From assembly GCF_000374025.1 (NCBI RefSeq), contig NZ_KB893181.1:125919-189918 (forward strand): 64,000 bases of DNA, read 5' to 3'. The notes under the pieces are model-generated. The model had not been told where the DNA came from and searched no databases. It saw only the letters and a program-made list of their open reading frames with translations. Each line of letters begins with the position of its first letter. Position 1 is the stretch's first letter. The stretch is from Spirosoma panaciterrae DSM 21099. Its GTDB lineage: Bacteria; Bacteroidota; Bacteroidia; Cytophagales; Spirosomataceae. Below, one piece after another: positions 24,821 to 33,114 of the stretch. Made by a program: the position numbers and the translations under genes.

Positions 24821-26476
24821 ATGAAGCGGACAACAAACTGGGAGCGGCTGAAGCAGGAAACATTCGACATTTGTATTATTGGCGCTGGAGCCAGCGGGGC
24901 TGGCGCGGCATTCGATGCTGCGCTAAGAGGCTATCGCGTTGCGCTGGTCGACCGGGGCGATTTTGCCAGTGAAACCTCTTCGCGGTCGACCAAGCTGATT
25001 CACGGCGGTGTCCGTTATCTGGAGCAGGCCATCAAAAAACTTGATTTGGCGCAGTTGAAGCAGGTACGCCACGGACTGGCCGAGCGTCGGACCGTAATTC
25101 GTAATGCCCCCCATCTGGCTCATCCACTGGCTATTCTTACCCCCGTTTTTAGTTGGTTCGAAGGGATGTACATGACCATCGGCCTAACCCTCTACGACCT
25201 GATTTCAGGACACGATGCGTTTCCGAAAGGGAAGTGGCTCAGTCGGGGGCAGGCACTGGAGAAAAGCCCAAAGCTTACCCAAAAGATGCACAGTGCTGTG
25301 CTGTATTATGATGGACAGTTCAACGATTCCCGCTATGCGCTGGCGTTGGCTCACTCGGCCGATGAAGCTGGGGCGGCTGTTGTAAATTATGCTGCCGTTA
25401 CGGATTTTGGTCGGCAGGCGGGGCGCATTACAAACGCATTGGTGAAGGATCAGCTTACCGGCGAAACGGTCAGGGTAAAAGCGTCTGTATTTTTGAATTG
25501 TACCGGCCCTTATTCCGATGCGATTCGACTGCTGGCTAATCCTGAACTCGATCAGCGTATCCGGCCCAGCAAAGGGGTACATATTGTGCTTCCGCGCGAA
25601 ACACTGGACAGTGCTTATGCCGTGTTGATTCCCAAAACGGCTGATGGACGCGTCATTTTTGCCATTCCATTCGGAGATAAAGTATTTGTCGGAACGACTG
25701 ATAATGATTACGATAGTTTGTTGCGGGAGCCACTACTGGAGCCCGATGAAGTAGATTACCTTCTGGAGACGGTGCGGCCTTATCTGGCGAAAATGCCCGA
25801 ACGCTCTCAGATACAGGCTGGATTTGGTGGTATTCGCCCATTGATCGTCAGCAGTAGGGCCGATACCAAGACCCTGCTGCGCGACCATGAGGTAGAATAT
25901 GATGATACATCAGGTTTGCTCAGTTTGCTTGGAGGCAAATGGACCACCTATCGCCTGATGGCGCAGGACGCTATTGATCGGGCTGGCGAGTTACTAAACA
26001 AAACCGTACCGAGTCGTACCGAAACCGCTTATTTGGTAGGTGGAGAATCGTACCGTTTCGATGACTGGCAGCAGTTACAGGCTACGTTTAACCTGCCGGC
26101 CGATGTGTGTCAGCATCTGATGCGAACGTACGGAAATCGGGTAGCTCAACTAGGCGAACTAATCAAGGAACAGCCTTCGCTAGCTCAAAAATTAGCAGAA
26201 AGCCACCCTTATTTGGCCGCCGAAGTTGTTTATCAGGTACGCGAAGAAATGGCAATGACCCTGCGCGATGTACTGGCCCGGCGTTGGCGCGTCGAACTTT
26301 CAGACTGGCAGTTAACAGCCCGACTTGCTCCAAGGGTAGCTCAGCTAATGGCCGACGAACTAGGGTGGAGTCCGTCCCACCGTACAGAACAAATTCAGGC
26401 GTACCAGCACTTGTTAAACACCTTTATTCAGGAAGCGGGATTATCTACGGAGCCGTCGGAAATGCTATCGGCCTAG
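24821..26476 (+). CDS. glpD: FAD-dependent glycerol-3-phosphate dehydrogenase
   Basis: A 551-residue enzyme oxidising sn-glycerol-3-phosphate to dihydroxyacetone phosphate and passing electrons to the quinone pool at the inner membrane. The FAD fold starts with FDICIIGAGASGAGAAFDAA; STKLIHGGVRYLEQA is the substrate/FAD region; FVGTTDNDYD and LLSLLGGKWTTYRLMAQDA are family-typical. The C-terminal helical domain (about 385-540) includes EEMAMTLRDVLARRWR. Length is usual for the family. No glpF or glpK gene is adjacent. ATG at 24821 gives the standard N-terminus. Confidence 0.95.
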   Translation: MKRTTNWERLKQETFDICIIGAGASGAGAAFDAALRGYRVALVDRGDFASETSSRSTKLIHGGVRYLEQAIKKLDLAQLKQVRHGLAERRTVIRNAPHLAHPLAILTPVFSWFEGMYMTIGLTLYDLISGHDAFPKGKWLSRGQALEKSPKLTQKMHSAVLYYDGQFNDSRYALALAHSADEAGAAVVNYAAVTDFGRQAGRITNALVKDQLTGETVRVKASVFLNCTGPYSDAIRLLANPELDQRIRPSKGVHIVLPRETLDSAYAVLIPKTADGRVIFAIPFGDKVFVGTTDNDYDSLLREPLLEPDEVDYLLETVRPYLAKMPERSQIQAGFGGIRPLIVSSRADTKTLLRDHEVEYDDTSGLLSLLGGKWTTYRLMAQDAIDRAGELLNKTVPSRTETAYLVGGESYRFDDWQQLQATFNLPADVCQHLMRTYGNRVAQLGELIKEQPSLAQKLAESHPYLAAEVVYQVREEMAMTLRDVLARRWRVELSDWQLTARLAPRVAQLMADELGWSPSHRTEQIQAYQHLLNTFIQEAGLSTEPSEMLSA

Positions 26477-26785
26477 TTATTTGCTGTTCCGATGGGCATG
26501 GCTTACTTCGCGGGCCATCCCCATGAGTCGTTTCCAGCATCGGCTAATCGTTTGCTTATCGTGGCCTTTCTGATCTTTAACAGAAGGGGTTGAGGCAGAC
26601 GCTTCTGATTTTGAGGCTGATGTACGGGTCGTAGAAGATGTATTGTCGTTCGGTTTGTCCAGCAGCCGATTCACCGACGCCCAGTTCTTTGGTGTAGCAA
26701 CTGCAACCGATTGTACAAATGGGCAGGCCAGTAGGCAGGCAACAGCCAGGCAGCGTGCTGCGTTATGCATTAAGGAGATTCTCAT
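26477..26785 (-). CDS. Small secreted protein of unknown function
   Basis: A 102-residue protein. The first 30 residues (MRISLMHNAARCLAVACLL and onward to VATP) form a signal peptide; the rest is Ser/Thr/Lys-rich, with a short basic segment CWKRLMGMAREVSHAHR near the end. No family is recognised. Its stop codon directly abuts that of convergent glpD with no spacer. The start codon sits inside an imperfect hairpin described separately. Support for it being a gene is the signal peptide and frame continuity only; a second possible start is ATG at 26770. Confidence 0.5.
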   Translation of the reverse strand: MRISLMHNAARCLAVACLLACPFVQSVAVATPKNWASVNRLLDKPNDNTSSTTRTSASKSEASASTPSVKDQKGHDKQTISRCWKRLMGMAREVSHAHRNSK

Positions 26786-26834
26786 GAGGTAAACAGTAAA
26801 GGGTTTATACGGAGTAGAGTTACCTCATAGAATC
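26777..26834 (-). promoter_or_regulatory. Leader hairpin enclosing the start codon of the small secreted gene
   Basis: GATTCTCATGAGGTAA (26777-26792) and TTACCTCATAGAATC (26820-26834) are complementary except for one extra C in the first arm. In the minus-strand mRNA the second arm pairs with the segment carrying the ATG at 26785, so the start codon would be masked when folded. Regulation is inference. Confidence 0.4.
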
Positions 26835-27123
26835 GAATTACATGGGTTGGGGATGGAGTCTTGTACTGCCTTATCAACTATAATGCCAAAAAAATATTGT
26901 ACGGTAAAGCGACTTAGACATGGGATCTATAAGGATTGAAGCCCCAGATAAGTGTCACCAATAACGGTTTGGTAATCATTGCCTGTCGGAAACTGTTATC
27001 TTTGTAGCAGATCGTATGCATAGTCATGAAACAAACCTGTGCATACGAATCGGAATATGGCGAAAGGCATATTTTACACCATTTAAAAACAAGCCGGTAT
27101 AGACCGGAGCGAGATTTAGGAGC
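26835..27123 (+). promoter_or_regulatory. Leader region upstream of ffh with a consensus -7 element
   Basis: No gene is seen between the small secreted gene and ffh. TATCTTTG at 26997-27004 is an exact match to the Bacteroidota -7 consensus TAnnTTTG. TTTG at 26968-26971 lies 25 nt upstream, longer than the usual spacer, so the upstream element is uncertain. The resulting ffh leader would be about 110 nt. Confidence 0.5.
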
Positions 27124-28443
27124 ATGTTTGAGAATCTTCAGGATAAGCTAAATAAAGCGATTAAGACCCTTAAGGGACAGGGCCGCATTACCGAAATCAA
27201 CGTTGCGGCTACTATAAAAGAAGTTCGTCGGGCTCTTACCGATGCCGACGTAAACTATAAAGTTGCCAAAGAAATTACCGATCGCATTCGCGATAAAGCG
27301 CTTGATCGAAAAGTATTGATTTCGGTTGAACCGGGTCAACTCTTTGTTAAAATCGTTCAGGAAGAGCTGACCGAGCTGATGGGGGGCGAAGCACAAGGCA
27401 TCAATATCAAAGGCGACCCGGCCGTTATCCTGATTGCTGGATTGCAGGGGTCAGGAAAGACTACGTTTTCGGGTAAGCTGGCGTCGTATCTTAAAAAACA
27501 GGGCCGTAATGTCTTGCTGGTAGCGGCTGATATTTACCGACCGGCGGCTATCGATCAGTTGAAGGTGTTAGGGGAACAGGTCGGGGTGGATGTATACGCG
27601 GAGCCAGAAAATAAAAACGCGGTGGCAATTGCTAAAAATGCGATTGACCTGGCTCGCAAATCGGGTAAGCGCATCGTCATTGTCGATACAGCGGGTCGTC
27701 TGGCGGTCGACGAAGCCATGATGCAGGAGATCGAAGCTGTTAAGAAAGCTATTTCGCCAACCGAAACGCTGTTTGTCGTTGACTCCATGACGGGTCAGGA
27801 TGCTGTCAATACGGCCAAGACTTTCAATGAGCGGCTCGATTTTGATGGCGTTGTGTTGACTAAACTCGACGGCGATGCCCGTGGGGGAGCGGCTTTGTCG
27901 ATCAAAACTGTGGTCAACAAGCCGATCAAGTTTATCAGTACGGGCGAAAAAATGGAAGCCCTCGATGTGTTCTACCCCGATCGGATGGCTAGCCGGATTC
28001 TGGGTATGGGCGACGTTATCTCGCTGGTTGAGCGGGCTCAGCAAGCCTTTGATGAAGAAGAGGCTCGCCGGATCAATGCCAAGATGCGGAAGAATCAGTT
28101 CGACTTCGACGATTTCCTCTCGCAGTTGCAGCAGATCAAAAAGATGGGTAACGTAAAAGATCTGCTCGGTATGATCCCCGGCATGGGTAAAATGATTAAA
28201 GACCTTGATATCGATAATGACTCGTTCAAACCGATTGAGGCTATCATTAGCTCCATGACGCCTGTAGAGCGGCAACGCCCCGATATTATTGACGGAAGCC
28301 GGAAGAAACGGATTGCTGCCGGTAGTGGCACGAGTATTCAGCAAGTTAATAATCTGCTGAAACAGTTTGACGAGATGCGGAAGATGATGAAGAAAATGAA
28401 TACCATGCAGGCATCTGGTAAGCTGAACAAAATGATGCGATAG
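27124..28443 (+). CDS. ffh: Signal recognition particle protein (SRP54)
   Basis: A 439-residue SRP GTPase that binds signal sequences and 4.5S RNA and delivers ribosome-nascent chains to the FtsY receptor. The N domain occupies about 1-85. The G domain has GLQGSGKTTFSGKLA (P-loop), VDTAGRLAVDE, TKLDGDARGG and GEKMEALDVFYPDRMASRIL. The C-terminal M domain has MGNVKDLLGMIPGMGKM and the Met-rich RKMMKKMNTMQ. It is monocistronic here, with a terminator directly after it. The start at 27124 gives the classic MFENLQDKLNKA opening. Confidence 0.97.
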   Translation: MFENLQDKLNKAIKTLKGQGRITEINVAATIKEVRRALTDADVNYKVAKEITDRIRDKALDRKVLISVEPGQLFVKIVQEELTELMGGEAQGINIKGDPAVILIAGLQGSGKTTFSGKLASYLKKQGRNVLLVAADIYRPAAIDQLKVLGEQVGVDVYAEPENKNAVAIAKNAIDLARKSGKRIVIVDTAGRLAVDEAMMQEIEAVKKAISPTETLFVVDSMTGQDAVNTAKTFNERLDFDGVVLTKLDGDARGGAALSIKTVVNKPIKFISTGEKMEALDVFYPDRMASRILGMGDVISLVERAQQAFDEEEARRINAKMRKNQFDFDDFLSQLQQIKKMGNVKDLLGMIPGMGKMIKDLDIDNDSFKPIEAIISSMTPVERQRPDIIDGSRKKRIAAGSGTSIQQVNNLLKQFDEMRKMMKKMNTMQASGKLNKMMR

Positions 28444-28460
28444 CCTGCTGACTGTGTGAG

Positions 28461-28505
28461 GTCGGTGGTCGTAACTTAAACCAAAGGATCGACCACCGAC
28501 TTTTT
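28461..28505 (+). terminator. Rho-independent terminator after ffh
   Basis: GTCGGTGGTCG (28461-28471) pairs perfectly with CGACCACCGAC (28490-28500), followed by five T (28501-28505). Confidence 0.87.
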
Positions 28506-28510
28506 GTGTA

Positions 28511-29215
28511 TCATAAGGTCAGATAATACTTGCGACGGCCAGGGTCAAGGCGTTCGATGGCATAGCGAAGGGTAGTACGCGGCATGTCTCGTACATGATC
28601 ATGGAGAAACTCTTCCAGAGCATCGCTATTCCGCTTGCCTACCTCCCGTAACATCCAGCCGACCGCTTTATGAATCAGATCGTGTTTGTGCGGCAAAAGG
28701 ATTTCGGCAAGGGCGAATGTATCGCTAAACTGCCCTTTTCGGATCAGAGCTAGTGTCGACACCATAGCGATACGCTGACTCCAGAGATGATCTTCCTGGG
28801 CCAGATCATACAGAACTGATCGATCATTAGTTAAAAGATGCTGGCCAACAATGTGCGGACAGGTAACATCGACCAGATCCCAGTTATTGATGTATTGGCG
28901 ATTGGCCAGATACCGTTCCAGAATAGCACCCTGCTGGCTTCGTCCTGCTTTTTTAAATTGCGCCACCCAAATCAGCAGCCCCACCATACGGCATTCATGA
29001 TAAGGGTCGTGGATCAAACGCTCTGTTTCAAACGGGTCAAGTGCTTTAAAACGTTTCGCTACTTCATGTTGCTGGGGCATCGACAAGCCCAGAAATTGAT
29101 CGCCTGCGCCGTATTGCCCAGGAGCCGTTTTAAAGAATCGGGCCACCAGAATAGCCCGCTCAGGCTGTGCCAGTGCTATTATGGCCTGCTTTACAGTGGT
29201 ATAAGTACATTCCAT
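28511..29215 (-). CDS. DNA alkylation repair enzyme (AlkD-like HEAT-repeat glycosylase)
   Basis: A 234-residue all-helical protein of the AlkC/AlkD family, which removes positively charged alkylated bases such as N7- and N3-alkylpurines from DNA. Family features: GLSMPQQHEVAKRF, YHECRMVGLLIWVAQF, NNWDLVDVTCPHIVG with the conserved Trp and Asp that form the AlkD active site, DHLWSQRIAMVS with the conserved Arg, and HKAVGWMLREVGKR. It converges on ffh and lies upstream of ftsZ on the same strand, separated from it by a terminator of ftsZ. No other repair gene is nearby. Confidence 0.92.
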   Translation of the reverse strand: MECTYTTVKQAIIALAQPERAILVARFFKTAPGQYGAGDQFLGLSMPQQHEVAKRFKALDPFETERLIHDPYHECRMVGLLIWVAQFKKAGRSQQGAILERYLANRQYINNWDLVDVTCPHIVGQHLLTNDRSVLYDLAQEDHLWSQRIAMVSTLALIRKGQFSDTFALAEILLPHKHDLIHKAVGWMLREVGKRNSDALEEFLHDHVRDMPRTTLRYAIERLDPGRRKYYLTL

Positions 29216-29222
29216 AGCCGAT

Positions 29223-29252
29223 AAAAAAGCAGAGGCCCATATGAGCCTCTGC
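29223..29252 (-). terminator. Rho-independent terminator after ftsZ (end of dcw operon)
   Basis: GCAGAGGC (29229-29236) and GCCTCTGC (29245-29252) form an 8-base stem with an 8-base loop. On the minus strand it is followed by six T (plus 29223-29228), placing it as the end of the ftsZ transcript. Confidence 0.82.
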
Positions 29253-29277
29253 CTGTAAATAGCCTGTTCGGATTCGG

Positions 29278-30771
29278 TTAGTCGTTTAGTTTTGAGCGAA
29301 CAAAATCCTGCTCGGCCAGTAACGGAATCGAGTAAAGAACCGTTTTATTCCGCTCAAAGGCTGGTCGGTCCAGATCGGCGGCCAAAAACTGTCCTTTCAC
29401 AAAAGCATCCACCATTCGTTTGATCAGATCGGTGTCATCGGGCCGTTCTTCATCCACCAGAATGTCAACATCCGAATCGTCTTTGAAAGGATCGACAAAA
29501 ACTGGCGGATCTGGGCGAACGATGGTTGTACCGCCGTTGTAGCCGACCGTTGGCGTATGGATGTCATCCGATTTCGAATTACCCGTCGGAACAGGGTCTG
29601 TATCTTCATCGTCGTTGCCAGCCAATACCAGCTCTTCTTTTTCAGCAGATTCCTGATTGGTAACCGCTTCGGTCTGATCGCTTACAATGGCTTCGGGATT
29701 GGTGCTGCCCTCATCGGTGACCGCCGTTTCGGGCTTTTTGCCCTGTTCGGCAGCATCGGCCGAGACGATCCCCGTCGGATTGCCGAGTTTATCCAGTAAA
29801 TCGCCGGTTCCATCGAAGCCAGCCGCAATGATCGTTACCCGCAGTTTCTCACCAAGATTTTCGTCGGTAATAGCCCCAAACTTAAACATCTTGGCTTCGC
29901 TCTGGATTTTCCGGGCTACGTGCTCCGAAATCGCCATTTGTTCTTTCAGTTTCATGGCATGATCCTTACTCGACGAAATGGTCAGCAGAATGCGTTTGGC
30001 TCCGCGAATATCGTGGTCGTTGAGAAGCGGAGAGTTCAGCGCAGCTTCAATAGCCCGGATGGCTCGGTCTTCGCCAGCCGCTTCGGCCGATCCCATTACC
30101 GACTGACCGGCGCCTTCCAATACTTTCTTTACATCGGCAAAGTCAGCATTGATATCACCCTGAGTTGTGATGATTTCAGCAATGCTTTTTACGGCATTGG
30201 CGAGCACGTCGTCGGCATGGGCATAGGCTTCCGTCCAGGTAAGTTCGCTATACAGCTCGGCCAGCTTATCGTTCAGTACAACAAGCACAGTATCACAACT
30301 GTCTTTTAGCCGTTCAATACCAACACGTGCCTGCTCTTTTTTATCGGTACCTTCGTACCAATAAGGAGCTGTTACGACTGCCACGGTTAGTAAGCCCATT
30401 TTTCGGGCTACTTCCGCCACTACGGGGGCTGCGCCTGTGCCTGTACCCCCACCCATACCAGCGGTAATAAATACCATTTTGGTGGGAGGTGCAAGCAGAT
30501 TCTCAATTTCTTCGATACTGGCACGGGCGGCATCTTCACCCGCTTTTGATTCCGTACCCGCACCCAATCCGTCGCCCAATTGCAGCTTCGTTTTCACAGG
30601 ATTACTCATGAGCGCCTGACGGTCCGTATTGCAAACAGCAAAACTGACATCCTGCATTTTCATTTTATCCATGTGCTTGACGGCATTTCCGCCCATGCCG
30701 CCCACCCCGACAACCTTGATAATAACCGGGTTGTCGTCTGGCATTTCGAATCTATAGCCTTGAGTATTCAT
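29278..30771 (-). CDS. ftsZ: Cell division tubulin homologue FtsZ
   Basis: A 497-residue GTPase that polymerises into the Z ring at midcell. The nucleotide-binding part has GVGGMGGNAVKHM, the tubulin signature GGGTGTGAAPVVAE, and the T7 loop region NADFADVKKVL. The globular core ends near residue 330. It is followed by a long acidic, low-complexity linker (about 340-455), rich in Thr, Asp, Glu and Pro, and then a conserved-looking tail (FLAADLDRPAFERNK to the end). The length exceeds that of the E. coli protein because of this linker. It is the last gene of the dcw cluster here, 78 bases after ftsA, and a terminator follows. Confidence 0.97.
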   Translation of the reverse strand: MNTQGYRFEMPDDNPVIIKVVGVGGMGGNAVKHMDKMKMQDVSFAVCNTDRQALMSNPVKTKLQLGDGLGAGTESKAGEDAARASIEEIENLLAPPTKMVFITAGMGGGTGTGAAPVVAEVARKMGLLTVAVVTAPYWYEGTDKKEQARVGIERLKDSCDTVLVVLNDKLAELYSELTWTEAYAHADDVLANAVKSIAEIITTQGDINADFADVKKVLEGAGQSVMGSAEAAGEDRAIRAIEAALNSPLLNDHDIRGAKRILLTISSSKDHAMKLKEQMAISEHVARKIQSEAKMFKFGAITDENLGEKLRVTIIAAGFDGTGDLLDKLGNPTGIVSADAAEQGKKPETAVTDEGSTNPEAIVSDQTEAVTNQESAEKEELVLAGNDDEDTDPVPTGNSKSDDIHTPTVGYNGGTTIVRPDPPVFVDPFKDDSDVDILVDEERPDDTDLIKRMVDAFVKGQFLAADLDRPAFERNKTVLYSIPLLAEQDFVRSKLND

Positions 30772-30849
30772 CGTGTGGGTTGGAGTATCTATTCATGTCT
30801 TTACACTTCATATCGCCGATTCGGGTAATAACCACCGCGTAGGGCGGGC

Positions 30850-32313
30850 TTAATACGGATCGGTTTCGTTGCCTCTGATCGGGCGGGTTAGTTTACGTAA
30901 CCAGCCAATCAAACCCCCTTCGTCTTTGGATGGTTCGGGTTCAGGTGTTTTGTCGGGTACTTTCGGGCTAACCCGTCCGCCATGCGACGTACCGTAGCCA
31001 CCTGTCGTTGTGTGGCCGTTAGTGCTTCCATGCCCACCTGTTGTTCCATTATGGGAGTGAATCGGCTGATTTTCTTCCTCTTTGAAAGCTCTGTTTGGGT
31101 CAGTAATGAAGGAGATGCGGTTATCGATGGTCTTATAACCAGCCCAAACCAACCCTACAGCGGTGGCATGTGCTGGGTCGCCTACCAGATCGGCCCTTCC
31201 GTTCGGTTCAAGATGTTCGGGATAGCCAACACGCACTTCTTCAATGCCGGTTACCCGTCCAAAAATCTGCTCTACTCCCGGAATCAATGCAGAACCACCA
31301 GTTAGTACAATACCTCCCAGAAGTTTGCCATCATAGCCTGAACGAATAATTTCGGCCTGTACCAGGGCGGCTATTTCGCGTAGCCGATCTTCAATAATGA
31401 CGGCAACATTTTTCAGTAGTACATCTTTAGGTTTGCGATTACTCAGCCCAGGTACCGCTACAACCTCATTCAGGTTATACTCGCCGGGGTTTGCATTCCC
31501 AAATTTCTTTTTCAGTAATTCGGCCTGATTGGGCAGAATTTTGCAACCTGCCTGAATATCCGACGTCAGGCTATTTCCAGCCCAGGGAAAGACGGCCACA
31601 TGGCGCAGAACGTTCCGGTAGTAGATCGCCATTTCGGTAGTGCCACCGCCAATATCAACCAACGCTACCCCCGCATATTTTTCTTCGTCGGTAAGTACGG
31701 CCAGCCCCGAAGCCAGTGCCGAAAGCATCATGGTATCCTGCGCCAGATTGTTGCGGGTAATGCATTTGCGAATATTTCGGGCGGCATTCGCCTGAGCAGT
31801 AATGAGCTGGAAGTCAGCGCCCAGCTTAACGCCATTTCGGCCAACGGGCTGGTTGATATTCGTTTCGGTATCAACCACAAAATCCATCGGCAGCACATGG
31901 ATGATTTCCTTATCGGCCGGAATTGACGTGCGATACATGTCATTCAGCAGATGGTCGATGTCTTCAACCTGTACTTCGTCGCCCGAAGAGGATCGGGTAA
32001 TGCTGCCGCTCGATTTTACCGAAGTGACATGAGACCCACTAAAGCTAACATTGACTAAGTGAATATCGAGATTCGATTGATTGGAAGCCTCATGAATGGC
32101 TCTTCGAATAGCATTGACTGTGTTATTGACGTTAACAACCGACCCTTTGGCTACCCCGTCAGCCAGATTGGTTTCGCCCACGCCCAGCACTTCGAGCGTT
32201 TCCTGTTCTTTGTTATTCCGGATCAATCGCCCAGCCACGGCGCATACTTTAGTGCTGCCGATGTCCAGACCTACTACAATTTTCTCGTCCATGCCCGTCT
32301 TAGTCATTCGCAA
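30850..32313 (-). CDS. ftsA: Cell division protein FtsA
   Basis: A 487-residue actin-like ATPase that tethers FtsZ to the membrane. It shows VVGLDIGSTKVCAVAG (phosphate 1), a 1C/SHS2 domain with VNVSFSGSHV, VDIGGGTTEMAIY (phosphate 2) and GGIVLTGGSALIPGVEQIF (adenosine motif). After residue 415 comes a Gly/His/Thr/Ser-rich linker, then an amphipathic C-terminal helix (GLIGWLRKLTRPIR) that binds membrane. The first ATG (32313) overlaps ftsQ by 10 bases; ATG at 32307 forms an ATGA overlap with the ftsQ stop, and ATG at 32292 begins MDEKIVVG. Any of these could be the true start. Confidence 0.96.
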   Translation of the reverse strand: MRMTKTGMDEKIVVGLDIGSTKVCAVAGRLIRNNKEQETLEVLGVGETNLADGVAKGSVVNVNNTVNAIRRAIHEASNQSNLDIHLVNVSFSGSHVTSVKSSGSITRSSSGDEVQVEDIDHLLNDMYRTSIPADKEIIHVLPMDFVVDTETNINQPVGRNGVKLGADFQLITAQANAARNIRKCITRNNLAQDTMMLSALASGLAVLTDEEKYAGVALVDIGGGTTEMAIYYRNVLRHVAVFPWAGNSLTSDIQAGCKILPNQAELLKKKFGNANPGEYNLNEVVAVPGLSNRKPKDVLLKNVAVIIEDRLREIAALVQAEIIRSGYDGKLLGGIVLTGGSALIPGVEQIFGRVTGIEEVRVGYPEHLEPNGRADLVGDPAHATAVGLVWAGYKTIDNRISFITDPNRAFKEEENQPIHSHNGTTGGHGSTNGHTTTGGYGTSHGGRVSPKVPDKTPEPEPSKDEGGLIGWLRKLTRPIRGNETDPY

Positions 32314-33077
32314 ACAATTTGATTTCGGTACTCAACGTTTATCCGGCTGTAACGATCCCAACCTTTAGCGGGTAAAACGTCGGTATATACTATTTTTAAT
32401 TTTCTAAATTTAGCATCTAATTCGGTCGGTGGCCCAAATTCTATTTTATGGTTACCCATTTGTGGCCACATCGTAATGTTGCCTTGCGCATCAACGGACA
32501 ACTCGGCAATCTGTGCCTGCCAAAGCGGATCATCGTGAATTCGTTTCAATAGCTCCAGCAATGGTCGGTTTCGTTCACTGGCCAGCGAGCGGTTCTGGGC
32601 AAAGTAATTGCCGGTAAGAACCGGAACTCGGGCTGAGTAGTTCATAGAAATTGGGAAAAAGCGCCCTTCCTCACTAACGTACTGGCCAGAAACGGGTCGG
32701 CTTCCATCACCATCCACCACCAATCGGGCTAATGGTCTGGGTTGTTCGACTACCACCAGTAAATCGCCGTCCAAGTCACGTGAAATCTGACAATTCTTCA
32801 CCAATCCATGTTGTTTTAGCCGCTTTTCCAGTTGTTGCAAATCCACATCGGCATAATTCTTGCCTGTAATTGGATCAGCACCTCCGTTTGTCAGGTAGCC
32901 CATCACATCACGTCTGGTCAGAAAACGGTGATTATCGATCTGATCAATCTGGACGATAACGTTCCGAACGTGTTTCTGCCCATGCCGTATTTCGGTAAAT
33001 GCAATGAGGCCAAACAGACTCAGCAGTCCTCCAAAGGCTAACAACCACTTTTTGGATGATTTAAAGGTAGAAAACAT
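32304..33077 (-). CDS. ftsQ: Cell division protein FtsQ/DivIB
   Basis: A 257-residue bitopic protein of the divisome: a short cytoplasmic N-terminus, one transmembrane helix (about 10-28, WLLAFGGLLSLFGLIAF), then a periplasmic POTRA region (RNVIVQIDQIDNHRFLTRRD) and the FtsQ beta domain. FtsQ links early and late division proteins through the FtsQ-L-B complex. Sequence conservation in this family is low, so the identification leans on topology and on its position between murC and ftsA. The stop overlaps the ftsA start. Confidence 0.9.
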   Translation of the reverse strand: MFSTFKSSKKWLLAFGGLLSLFGLIAFTEIRHGQKHVRNVIVQIDQIDNHRFLTRRDVMGYLTNGGADPITGKNYADVDLQQLEKRLKQHGLVKNCQISRDLDGDLLVVVEQPRPLARLVVDGDGSRPVSGQYVSEEGRFFPISMNYSARVPVLTGNYFAQNRSLASERNRPLLELLKRIHDDPLWQAQIAELSVDAQGNITMWPQMGNHKIEFGPPTELDAKFRKLKIVYTDVLPAKGWDRYSRINVEYRNQIVCE

Positions 33078-33114
33078 CTGTAAATAAGCTCAATTGTTTC
33101 TCCAATATTTTTAT

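Noticed and set aside
26107..26526. 139-codon plus-strand frame overlapping the end of glpD
   Set aside because: It is an alternative frame inside glpD, whose C-terminal domain is well conserved to its own stop.
27568..28344. 258-codon open frame antisense to ffh
   Set aside because: It lies wholly inside ffh on the opposite strand, and its protein has no recognisable family or signal. It reflects the codon pattern of ffh.
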